This document shows positions 12,349 through 22,040 of a stretch of 64,000 nucleotides of DNA, in pieces. Origin of the DNA: Gentiana macrophylla. Lineage: Eukaryota > Streptophyta > Magnoliopsida > Gentianales > Gentianaceae. Where the stretch lies: contig CM047809.1 of assembly GCA_026214975.1 (NCBI GenBank), positions 128,699,470-128,763,469 on the forward strand. Direction: 5' to 3'. The notes beneath the pieces are model-generated. The model saw nothing but the letters and a program-made list of their open reading frames with translations, searched no databases and was not told where the DNA came from. The translations under genes were made by a program, and so were the position numbers. How positions within the stretch are numbered: the stretch's first letter is position 1; each line of letters opens with the position of its first letter.

Positions 12349-13197
12349 ATGACAATCACCGGCATGTCAACAAAGAAGCTTATACTGTTCACCGCCGTTT
12401 TGTGGGTAACTGTTGCTGCTGCTGCTAAAACATTTCCGGCGGCCTACATTGAGCATGGTAAGTCGATCTCCCAAATTAATACTAGTGTATATATATACTT
12501 TATTTATGTCTATACTTTAACATCCCAAACTCGATCGGTTCTTATTTGAACCATAACATAACTGAATCCTCTTAGCGCTAATTGAGTTAACACATCTATC
12601 TTCACTTGCCCTTATTCACTTCAAAAAAACGGTTAAACCCTAACGTGAGGGCCCCCATCCCCGATTTCACAGAAATGTGGGGAGAAGTTAATCAGAAGCA
12701 TAGAGAGCCTAGATGTGAGAACTGCTTGGTTACCCATCGGCTGAAGGGTGTTATCAATCGAAAATCAACCATTTTTACGGGAATCTAACCGCTGACCTCC
12801 AGCTTAGGGTCCGGCTGCCATTATAACACCCCGCTCCTTACCACTAGGCCATATCGAGGGGAGGGGAGGGGATGCCCTTATTCACTTCAAGACTAGAGGG
12901 CTGTACGTCTTCAATTCATGCATGTTCTATAATATATTATCACGAATTACTTGTTGTTTTTTGGTTTCAGTTAATGGCGATGATCATAAAAGCGGTAGGC
13001 TAAAAATATATAAGGAAAAAATCCCGATATTCAAAAAGCTGTTTGAAGAAGGCGAGCCACTGCCAGACTGTGAAGATATACCGTGCAATTATTCAGAAAA
13101 GTCACAAAGCTGCGAAAAAGACTATGAATGTGGGGCTTGTATCGAGGGCCGCGACATATGTGGAGTTGTGGGACAGCCTACTACAGATTCCAGATGA
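12349..13197 (+). CDS. Small secreted cysteine-rich protein, two exons
   Basis: Exons 12349-12457 and 12971-13197; GT at 12458, AG at 12969-12970; the split codon joins in frame, giving 111 residues. An in-frame ATG at 12364 (MSTKKLILF) could be the real start. Residues about 9-26 are a hydrophobic signal peptide (LILFTAVLWVTVAAAA), so the product should enter the secretory pathway. The mature part is charged and ends in a six-cysteine cluster at residues 70, 75, 84, 90, 93 and 100, spaced C-x4-C-x8-C-x5-C-x2-C-x6-C, which suggests three disulfides in a knottin-like fold. I do not recognise the family. The intron carries a SINE. The neighbouring gene at 13731 converges on it. A peptide signal, inhibitor or defence-type peptide are all possible; none is shown. 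Confidence 0.75.
12608..12890 (-). mobile_element. SINE with 17-bp TSD inside intron
   Basis: Body 12625-12873 on the minus strand, flanked by identical 17-bp duplications gcccttattcacttcaa (12608-12624 and 12874-12890). Reading the minus strand, an RNA polymerase III A box TGGCCTAGTGGT (12851-12840) is followed by a B box GGTTAGATTCC (12790-12780), and the body ends in a short T run next to the duplication. These are the marks of a tRNA-derived SINE moved by LINE machinery. It lies antisense in the intron of the secreted-protein gene. Confidence 0.85.
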
Positions 13198-13730
13198 TGA
13201 TATATATGATGATGATCAAGGTGTCGTACATCGTTAATTAATCACTGATCGATGATATAAAAATGTGTGTTTTTGTTTTATGTGATCATTTCCCTTGATA
13301 TCATATAATATGTGAATGCTGCTGTTGCATCATATATTAGTATGTGATGACTGATCGATGAACGATCAATCTATCTATCTATATATCATGAAGAATAATG
13401 ATTGATTTTCTATAACACTTATTAATTGTCGGGATTTCAATTACGACGATTACTTCATACACACTTAAAATTTTAATTTTGTCCTACACTTTTGATATGA
13501 TATTTGTGTGCTGTGGGTGGTGCCATTAAAATTATTAATAACAACTCTGATCTTCAAATACGGCCGGCGACTGCCAGAGTGCAGGTTTGCTGCATGCATA
13601 TATATGTTACGTACTACAGCTGCATATACCACGTACGTACGTACGTTGCCCAGGATGCAAAACTGTACGTAGTAATTCAAAGTGTTTAGAAGGAAAACAA
13701 ACAAAAAAAAAAAAAACAAAACAATTTGAT
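13198..13730. other. Convergent intergenic region
   Basis: 3' ends of two convergent genes meet here. Contains a tandem ACGT tract ('cacgtacgtacgtacgtt', about 13631-13648) and an A-rich run near 13706. No gene seen. Confidence 0.6.
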
Positions 13731-16637
13731 CTAAACCAAGGGCCTTTTACTGCTTTCTGCTTCGGTTTTTAGCTGAAAATCTCGCAGGGCTGTTGCTGCA
13801 CAAATTTGCTTTTCTTTCCAATAATCTTTATCACTTCCTATATCTCCTCCATAAACCCAGTTAATTTCTTCTTCTTTCTTTGAGTCATTATTACAACCGT
13901 TTTGTGAGCAAGAAATCGATACCTTTCTCCACTTGAACAAGATCCTCATGATGGTATATAGCAAACACAAGCATATCAATGTGGATGTGAAAACAATGGC
14001 CACTATGATTCCAGCAACTTTTGTATTTGACAGCTCTTTTCTGTGGGGACTTTTTTGTTGGGAACACGATAGTAAAGGTGGGACGCAGAGCCCATCATTG
14101 TTTGTGAAGGAACTAAGTGGAAATTGTGAAAAAGTTGAAGGAAGTTGGCCCATCAAGTGATTGTTTGATAAATTTAGCCTATGAAGACTGAAAAGTTTAC
14201 CAAGTGATAAAGGGACTTTTCCTTGAAGTTGATTGAAAGAAAGGTTTAATCTTTCCAACTTTTCAAGGTTTCCAAGTGTTTGAGGGATTTCCCCCGAGAG
14301 GGAGTTGTAACTGAGGTCTAAAATGACTTGAAGTTCAGTGAGAGTGCCTATTTGGTACGGGATCGAGCCGATTAAGCTGTTTTCAGAGAGCCTGAGCTCG
14401 AATAGCTTCTTGCATTGTTGAATGGTGGGTGGGATTGAGCCAGAGAAGCTGTTTCTTTGAAGATTAAGAACATTCAATGTGGTTAGATTGCCAATTTCTG
14501 GAGGGATATGACCTGACAGCTTGTTGCTATGAAGTGAAAGTTTAAGCAATCTTGAACAATTCCCAAGTTCTGATGGCATTGTCCCATTGAAGCCATTAGA
14601 CGAAAGGTCTAACTCACCAAGTTCTTCCATGCTTCCTAGCCATTTAGGAATTGACCCCATAAAGCTATTGTTACTCAGGAGGAGGTGTTTGAGACTCGTT
14701 AGACCAGAGAGCTCGGGTGCCAACTCTCCCGTCAAGTTGTTGGATGATAAATCAAGAAAATAGAGCTGTTTTAGCTGCCCAAAATCAGATGGGATGTTAC
14801 CATCAAGTTGATTATGCGCTAGCCTAAGACGCGTGAGATTTTCGGACATGGCTAAGGTAGACGGAATAGGACCTGAAAAGCTGTTGTTTGTTAAATCTAG
14901 TAAAGCTAAAGAATTTGAACCAGACAGAGGAAAAATGCTTCCAACAAACCTATTATGAGATAAATTGACAATGACAAGCTTTTTCAAAAGGGATAGAAAT
15001 TCGGGAATCGGACCTTCAAATGAGTTGTTGAAAAGGCTAATGAGAATCAACTCAGAAAGTGATCCCAAAGTTGGTGGCAAAGTTCCTGAGAGCTTGTTAT
15101 CAGCTAAAGCCAATGTTTGAAGCATTTTACAAGAACCTATACTAGCTGGAATTGAACCAGACAAGTCATTCTGTGTAAAATGCAGAAAATTTAAGTTCCT
15201 GAGTCTCCCAATTGTTGCTGGAATCGATCCATTAAACTGATTTCCAAAGAAATCAATCTCTTTTAGGCTCGAACAACTCGTTATCTCTTCCGGGATCTTC
15301 CCTGACATGTGGTTGTCATAGAGATACAGTATGCTCAACCTACTTAGCTTACCTATTTCAGTAGGGATTCCACCGGTGATCATGTTATCAAACAGATAAA
15401 GACTGACCAAGTTACTTAAGTTCCCAATTTCGGGAGGTAAATTTGCAGTGAAACTGTTGTTATTGAGCAGAAGATCAGTCAGGCTTTGCAGTTTGTCAAG
15501 ATTGGACGGTAAGGATCCTTCAAAAGTGTTGCCAGAAAGATCCAGTTGCTGTAGGGATAAGCAGTTCAATATCTCCAAAGGAAAACTGCCAGATAAATTG
15601 TTTCTTGCAAGAAAAAGTTGTTGCATTGTTGATGACTCAGCAATACATAGGTTTCTTGGAATATTACCTGTCAAAAAGTTGTCTGATAGAACTAAAACCT
15701 CAAGATTCCTTAAGCTACTGTTGAACAAGCTAAGGTTGCCTGAAAGATGATTGTTTGATAAATCAAGCATATTGAGCTGACTCAGTTTGTTAATATCTTG
15801 TGGGATTTCACTTTCTAATCTATTCCCTTGCAAGTTTAAGTACTTCAAAGTTGAGCTAAGCTGAGTCGGGACCGAGCCGGATAAGGTGTTGTTTGCTAAA
15901 TTAAGGACTTGAAGCAACTCCAAAGCGGCAAATAAATCAAGAATTTCACCTTCAAATGCATTGTTTGATGCAGAAAATACTTGAAGCTCAATGCAGTTAC
16001 TAATATCTTGAGGTATAACCCCATCAAGATTATTGTTTTGCAAATTTATAGATATAAGATGCTTCAGTTTACCAATATCTTTTGGTATACTACCATTCAA
16101 TTGGCAATAAGCAAGTCCCAAGACTCTCAATTCAGACAAATTCCCAATTTCTGGGACTATTTGTCCTGTTAACATGTTATCTCCAAGCCTCAAAACTTGA
16201 AGCTTTTTCAGAAAACCAATCTCTGCAGGAATCTCACCTGACAAAGAATTTGAATACAGAACCAGTTCCTTAAGATTTTGAAGCTTTTTAAGGCCATTTG
16301 GAATGAGCCCAGAAAGCGAATTCATCGATAAATCGAGTATTTCAAGAGATTTGAGCTGAAACAGAGGAAAAGGTAATGAACCAGTTAATCCTGATGAAGA
16401 AAGATTCAAGCCCATGACATGCACTTCATCATCATTTGAACATGTTACGCCATCCCAAGTACAAAAATTAGTCTCTTCAGACCAATTTTCAAGAACTTTA
16501 TAAGGATCTTGAAGTTGCGATTTTATCTGTAGAAGCAACAGAGAATCAGATATATCATCTGCTGAAATGGCTGCAAGAAATACAGCAAGAAATAATGGAA
16601 AAAGAGAGATCTTTTTAAGAATATGTAGACTCTTCAT
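13731..16637 (-). CDS. LRR receptor-like protein without kinase domain
   Basis: Single-exon frame of 968 residues from the ATG at 16637; no earlier in-frame ATG was used. Signal peptide about 1-26 (LHILKKISLFPLFLAVFLAA), then the LRRNT_2 cap with NWSEETNFCTWDGVTC, then about 30 plant-type 24-residue LRRs of the form LxxLxxLxLxxNxLxGxIP, many with potential N-glycosylation sites. A C-terminal cap (GLCVPPLLSC) precedes one membrane helix at about 874-901 (VAGIIVAIVFTSTLICLCLL). The cytosolic tail is only 67 residues and contains no kinase motif. The ectodomain looks like the GSO/LRR-XI receptor-kinase class, whose members normally have a kinase. Either a receptor-like protein that needs a partner kinase, or a kinase-lost derivative; the intact frame favours the first. 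Ligand unknown. The gene converges on the secreted-protein gene. Confidence 0.88.
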   Translation of the reverse strand: MKSLHILKKISLFPLFLAVFLAAISADDISDSLLLLQIKSQLQDPYKVLENWSEETNFCTWDGVTCSNDDEVHVMGLNLSSSGLTGSLPFPLFQLKSLEILDLSMNSLSGLIPNGLKKLQNLKELVLYSNSLSGEIPAEIGFLKKLQVLRLGDNMLTGQIVPEIGNLSELRVLGLAYCQLNGSIPKDIGKLKHLISINLQNNNLDGVIPQDISNCIELQVFSASNNAFEGEILDLFAALELLQVLNLANNTLSGSVPTQLSSTLKYLNLQGNRLESEIPQDINKLSQLNMLDLSNNHLSGNLSLFNSSLRNLEVLVLSDNFLTGNIPRNLCIAESSTMQQLFLARNNLSGSFPLEILNCLSLQQLDLSGNTFEGSLPSNLDKLQSLTDLLLNNNSFTANLPPEIGNLSNLVSLYLFDNMITGGIPTEIGKLSRLSILYLYDNHMSGKIPEEITSCSSLKEIDFFGNQFNGSIPATIGRLRNLNFLHFTQNDLSGSIPASIGSCKMLQTLALADNKLSGTLPPTLGSLSELILISLFNNSFEGPIPEFLSLLKKLVIVNLSHNRFVGSIFPLSGSNSLALLDLTNNSFSGPIPSTLAMSENLTRLRLAHNQLDGNIPSDFGQLKQLYFLDLSSNNLTGELAPELSGLTSLKHLLLSNNSFMGSIPKWLGSMEELGELDLSSNGFNGTMPSELGNCSRLLKLSLHSNKLSGHIPPEIGNLTTLNVLNLQRNSFSGSIPPTIQQCKKLFELRLSENSLIGSIPYQIGTLTELQVILDLSYNSLSGEIPQTLGNLEKLERLNLSFNQLQGKVPLSLGKLFSLHRLNLSNNHLMGQLPSTFSQFPLSSFTNNDGLCVPPLLSCSQQKSPHRKELSNTKVAGIIVAIVFTSTLICLCLLYTIMRILFKWRKVSISCSQNGCNNDSKKEEEINWVYGGDIGSDKDYWKEKQICAATALRDFQLKTEAESSKRPLV

Positions 16638-16837
16638 TGTGAAATTTTGATGGCTATATATCAAGTTGCAGTCATTTGGGAGTTGCAAACAGAATTTTCA
16701 AGAAGGCAATTGAAAACAAAGTTTGAGTACAATGAAGACGATGAAGAACCAAAAATGAAAGCATGGACAATTTATAGTTTCATTGACGTAAAAGGCTGCG
16801 TAATCATTTTTGTTAACATTGATAAAAAGTCAGTCAG

Positions 16838-16872
16838 AGAGTAATATATATATATATATTTATATAAAATTT
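16838..16872 (-). promoter_or_regulatory. Possible TATA region of LRR gene
   Basis: Long TA-rich tract containing 'tttatataaa' on the minus strand about 200 bp upstream of the LRR start codon. The TA repeat makes exact placement uncertain. Confidence 0.35.
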
Positions 16873-18630
16873 GCTATGTGTTTAGTGAGATAAAAGGTGA
16901 ATGATGGTAAAGGAACTAAGGAAGTGGATGAAAGGCATTCAACAATATGTCCTTGCTCAATGATCATATGCTCCTTTGGATAACCAAAGTGATATTATCT
17001 CAACATTGTATCATTATAGGTTTATATTGAATGATAATAAGTGTAACGTCTCAGAATTCAGGACTAATGATATTGTTCTATTCTTTTTCTCTCTTAAAAA
17101 AAAGTATAGTCCTCGTTAGAAACCTTAACAAGAGATGCTTAGACATGGCATCATCATCTTTCACAGTATGATACTTAGTTTGATGTGGTAGTCGGCTTTT
17201 TTGGAAGCAAAATGAGAAAAAGTTCGCCCACAAAAATGAATCTTACACTGTAAAGATAAGATAGTGTATGTATTTATCATTAGCCGAAAAATGAGAACCA
17301 ATTATGTCCACTTTTCCACTATTTGGAAACTCCATACACTAGTGGCATGGGGTGCTCTCTGTATAAAAATAACTTTCCAAATTTCATTAGGTGACATTCT
17401 TTGATTTAATAAGAGTTTACAACTATAGCTTGCTTCACTTTTTTAATGGTCAGAGCCCTAACTTAAAAGGATTCTGATTGTTCCGTATTTAAAGTTTCGT
17501 GAATAATAAAAATCGAATGTTATGATTCAGTGATTCAGTATGCAAAACAACCGTATCCCTCTTATTGTTGATGGAAGTCCACTATTTATATAATAGAATC
17601 TCACACCCAAACTCAAAGGTAAGACTATCATTACAGTGTCTCGTTTTTTTACCACTGAGTTATGCATTGGGGACTAGCTAGCTAGCGTTGCTTGTTATAG
17701 TTGTATTATAATCATGACCTAGAGATAAAGAATGCACGTTTGTAATAGTACCCACTTGTTATGAAAATGTTGTAGGAAGAAGCCTTTACCACTTTGGACG
17801 TGTGACACATGTGGTCAAATAAGCTATACACTATTTCTCAAACCATATGGGTATAGTCCCATTACAATATTGTACGTCAAACAGTTATTATTTATTTTCT
17901 TTTCCTTTCACAAGAAAGCAAGAGAAGAGCATCTAAGGATAAGGATAATCCTTCTTTAGTGTCACACTTAGATTCTAAGAATCATATAGAATATAATAAA
18001 ACGAGTTTGATGAAATCGAATGAAGATGATGGAATAAAAAACCGAGACACGTGGAAAGATGGGTGATGATGGTGAGGGAGGTGGGATAGGTGGTAGTGGA
18101 GGGCATGGGTAGGATGAGTGAAACTGGTGTTGGTCGTGGAGTGTGTTGGTGGGTGATGATGCTAAAAATCGTCAGCTGAGATGATCTGGTTGATTTTTTT
18201 AAGCTTTTGTCTAGACCTTTGTTCTGACGCTCAAGTCAGTAAACATGGATGCTAGTGACTAGGAGTGGTCAATGAAAAGAATTTCTCAGAGAGTTATGCT
18301 TGAAAAAGATGACTCCAAAGAGTACAAGAGAATGCAAGATTGTGTAATAAAAATGTTGATAGATAGTATAGCGTAAGAAAGCATCCGTTGACCCAAGTGT
18401 TGGAACCTGCATGTTTATAGGTAGGATGATGACGACATCTAGATGAACGATGATATCCGTGAGCCACAACTTGTACTTGTTACAAGTGACTTTGGCTTGT
18501 TGTGGAAGCAAATGCTTTATGACGACAGATGTTGAGTGGATGTCCTTGCATGGGTCCAAGAAGATCTGATTGAGGACCGAGTTGCTGAGAATAGATTACT
18601 GTACGGTTCACTATAGGGACTTGATAAAAT
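16873..18630. other. Intergenic, no gene seen
   Basis: AT-rich spacer. A G-rich low-complexity stretch (about 18060-18165, 'ggtgatgatggtgaggg'-like) stands out. Short open stretches on the minus strand at 18269-18665 were inspected and not recognised; they sit directly next to an inverted LTR remnant and could be decayed internal sequence of that element. Confidence 0.4.
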
Positions 18631-18633
18631 TCA

Positions 18634-18712
18634 ATAGTGTTTAGAATAATTTCCATTCCCTTCATTCATCAATTCAACACATATTTATACACACAAGAGG
18701 TAGCCCTAGTTT
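18634..18712 (-). mobile_element. Inverted LTR remnant (3' half)
   Basis: Reverse complement of the last ~80 bp of the short LTR at 19745-19900: both contain 'tagaataatttccattccc' or its complement and the block 'gaggtagccctagt'. It stands left of the RT fragment in the orientation opposite to a normal 5' LTR. Confidence 0.75.
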
Positions 18713-18759
18713 TAGACAATCCTACTCCGATTACTCATTGTTTACGCTTGTTCGCGGTG

Positions 18760-19738
18760 CGATCCGAATAAACGTTTTGGTGTATGCTGATGATATGATT
18801 ATCGCCGTTAACGACACTACCGCCTTATAGGTCTTCAAGAATTATTTGGGTGGCTATTTCAAAATGAAAGATTTGGGATGCTTGAAGTACTTTCTCGGAT
18901 TAGAAGTTGCTCGTAATCCCACGGGAATTTTCTTGTCACAACGGAAGTATACGCTGGATATCATTGCAGAGGCAGGCCTACTGGGGGCCCGGCCTGCGGA
19001 CTTTCCTATGGAACAGAACCACCAGCTTGCAGTTACTCAGAGTCCTTTACTTGATGACCCGGGCAAATATCTTCGTTTGGTTGGACGGCTGATTTATCTT
19101 GGTGTTACGCGTCCGGATTTGGCGTACTCGGTTCATATTATATCACAGTTTATGCAAGCCCCGCGGATTGACCATTGGAATGCCGCCTTGCGGGTTGTGC
19201 GGTATTTGAAGAAAAGCCCAGGCCGGGGATCCTTTTGCTAGCAGATAGACCGCTGCGATTGGAAGGTTGGTGTGACTAGGATTGGGGGAGTTGCCCCATT
19301 ACTCGCCGGTCCTTAAGTGGTTGGTTTGTATTACTTGGCACTTCTCCCGTGTCGTGGAAGACGAAGAAACAAGCTACGGTATCTCGCTCCTCGGCTGAAG
19401 CATAATACCGCTCTATGGCTTCGATCACTTGTGAGTTGAAATGGCTTCGCCGGCTTCTCTCTGATTTGGGGGTCATTATTCCTACTGGGATTTCTGTTCA
19501 CTGTGATAGCCAGTCGGCTTTGTATATTGCTCAAAATCCGGTGTTCCATGAGCGGACGAAACACATTGAAGCTGAATGTCACTTTGTTCGTGATGCGGTT
19601 ACAACTGGCCTTATTGCTCCGACCTACGTCCCTACGAGGTCTCAACTGGCAGATATCTTTACCAAAGCTTTGTGGAAACAACAATTCGAATTTTTATTAT
19701 GCAAGTTGGGCATTCGAGACCTCCACGCTCCCACTTGA
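18760..19738 (+). pseudogene. Copia RT/RNase H fragment
   Basis: Decayed C-terminal half of a copia polyprotein. It starts at the RT active-site region (VYADDMIIAV), continues in 18846-19241 with FKMKDLGCLKYFLGLEVAR and YLRLVGRLIYLGVTRPDLAY, loses frame at about 19240-19410, and resumes in RNase H at 19415-19738 (VHCDSQSALYIAQNPVFHER, TKHIEAECHFVRDA, QLADIFTKAL). A polypurine 'gagggggg' follows the stop. This family differs from the 2-8 kb element: it has a much shorter LTR and different sequence. Confidence 0.85.
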
Positions 19739-19744
19739 GGGGGG

Positions 19745-19900
19745 TATTACGGCACATATTATTATTATTTATGTTTATTTTGGCTATATTGTCATTAAGG
19801 GCGATTAGGGAATTATACAAGAACTAGGGCTACCTCTTGATGTGTATAAGTATGTGTTAAATTGATGAATGAAGGGAATGGAAATTATTCTAAACACTAT
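19745..19900 (+). mobile_element. Short LTR, 156 bp
   Basis: Starts right after the polypurine tract at 'tattacggcac' and ends near 'ctaaacactat'. The first 105 bp (19745-19849) are repeated as an inverted copy at 19901-20005. The beginning is TA rather than the usual TG, in both copies. Confidence 0.7.
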
Positions 19901-20005
19901 TTATACACATCAAGAGGTAGCCCTAGTTCTTGTATAATTCCTTAATCGTCCTTAATGACAATATAGCCAAAATAAACATAAATAATAATAATATGTGCCG
20001 TAATA
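19901..20005 (-). repeat. Inverted copy of the short LTR
   Basis: Reverse complement of 19745-19849 with about two differences in 105 bp, separated from it by a 51-bp spacer. Together they form a long hairpin. See findings for the likely history. Confidence 0.85.
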
Positions 20006-22040
20006 GGACTTGTGACAAACAATTAATCAAGGCATATATAGGCCGGGCGGCCATTGTAGTCGAGGACGTGTGGTTATTATGAAAGATTCTATGATACAAC
20101 CGTTGTATAATGCATAATGCATTATGATCATATATTTCTACTCTCTTTTACCGTAGTTTGATTGTCCCACCAAGTTGTTCATCATAGTTCAACATGCACT
20201 TACTACAATTCCAATAATTTGCTTCATGATGTGGGTTTGAATTCCTTCCATTTTTAGAAGTCAGAATCCCACCTAATCCTAATAAATACATCAAGAAAAC
20301 CAACCATATAGTATATATATAACACGGTAAAAAAATCATTTATCAAATCACCTACATTATGAAGCCAGATAAAACCAACAACAACTCATTATCATATAAC
20401 CATGGCCATGTGATTTTCAAAGATGGAGATATATATACTTGGCTCCAAACCAAGTGGGTATAGGGAGGGTTGGATCTATTTTTCCTACACAAAGACACTT
20501 TACACTATTTGACAAAATTAATTGGCTCCATGCATTATATATACAATTCAACTTGATTATAGCCATCTACGTTTACACGGGTACGGATACGGATACATAG
20601 GTGCATGATTTTGAATAACATAAGATAAGAGGCACGGGTACGGATACACATGTGCATGAATTTTGAATTACATCAGATAAGAGAGACGCTACTATCTCCG
20701 CGCGTCATAGATAGCTACACACTACGTTTCTTTTCTTTTTAAGGACAGTAAAATACTAAAAGGACAACTAATTAAAATACCTTTTTTTTCAGAATATCAC
20801 ATTAAATTTAAAGAAAAAAATGATATAATTTGTGCAGTAATCTCGTGACATGTTTTTGTAGTAGGTAACATATTTGAGTTGTTTTTATTAAGTTGCATGT
20901 CCTGTTCTAATTAGTCGATCCAAAATCAATGGAAAAAGCTTAATTAATGTTGAAAATTAATACAAGATTAAACATTGTTTGTGCATGAATTAAGTCAAAC
21001 CTTTATACACAGTTTTTCTTTAGAATTAATTATATATCACCAAATATTTTGTCAGATTCTTCAACAAGTAAGAGACATACGCAATGTAAGAAAGAATGCC
21101 ACCTGCTATATAGATTTAATAATAAATTTGGTCTGACTATGTTCAATACATTATGGAAACAAAGAGACTTGTAATAATTAAGTAATGTTTGAGATAATAA
21201 GATATTAAGATAAATCCAAAGGAGAAGGTACATTATTGATGATGTGAAGAGTTTTAATAAGTAAAAAGGATATACAAAAAAATTATTCTATCTGCATTAA
21301 TGAAGGAAGAGATTTGGCCCCTATTATTGATCAGGGTAATTTGAATAAGAATATTTTGATATTTTTAGGCGTCGGGTGTTTAGTGACAGTCTTACGTTTA
21401 GCTGGGGCTTGAAGGTTCGATTTCATCAATTTCAACAATGAAAAGATGTACAAGCTAGCGCGCCTGGGGTGGGCGATTCCACCTTTAGGTACAAAGATGT
21501 ACAAGCTAGCAGCTTTTTACGAACTGAACCAATAAAGCATAGGCCTCAATTTATAAGCACAAGCACCTTGAGAACTTCCCCAAACAGCGCCATGTCACCT
21601 CTAAAGGAGCTAGCACGGATCCTCTCAAGTGACCGGTGTTGTGAACAGTGACAAATCCAGAAATCGGGACCACTGAAGGCACAAAACAAATTTAAAGAAG
21701 TCACCGAGTACACAATGTGCAAAATGACAGAGTTTTACTACCCAAAAATATAAAAATTAAAAAAATCTGAAAATCCAACGGGGGGACGTGCCCCTGGTGG
21801 ATATGTTATTGTTGGATATGGATATGGATCCACTTCTGGCTATGAATGTAATCCAACCGCACATTCACAATGTAAAGGAGATCTGACCGTATTTTTTTCT
21901 TTTCTACTCAAGATATAAAAAAAAAAAAAAGACGTCATTTTGATGATAGTGTATCAAAATACAGCCGCTCACAGCAGAGAATCCGAATTCCCTTTTAGAG
22001 AAAAGAGTCATATACATTGTACATAGCTTTGCTTGATTAA
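20006..22040. other. Intergenic, no gene seen
   Basis: AT-rich. Notable items: a tandem duplication at about 20575-20700 ('cacgggtacggatac' ... 'gtgcatga-ttttgaat' twice, about 62 bp apart); an 18-bp direct repeat aaagatgtacaagctagc at 21442-21459 and 21493-21510; and a pol III B-box-like 'aggttcgatttca' near 21411-21424. No coding region supported. Confidence 0.5.

Noticed and set aside
15448..15750. 100-codon plus-strand open stretch inside the LRR gene
   Set aside because: Antisense shadow of the repeat-rich LRR coding sequence.
16638..16688. Upstream extension of the LRR protein by 17 residues
   Set aside because: Begins at a TTG codon; the ATG at 16637 directly precedes a good signal peptide.
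18269..18665. Minus-strand open stretches beside the inverted LTR
   Set aside because: No motif recognised; likely decayed retroelement internal sequence, so not called as a gene.
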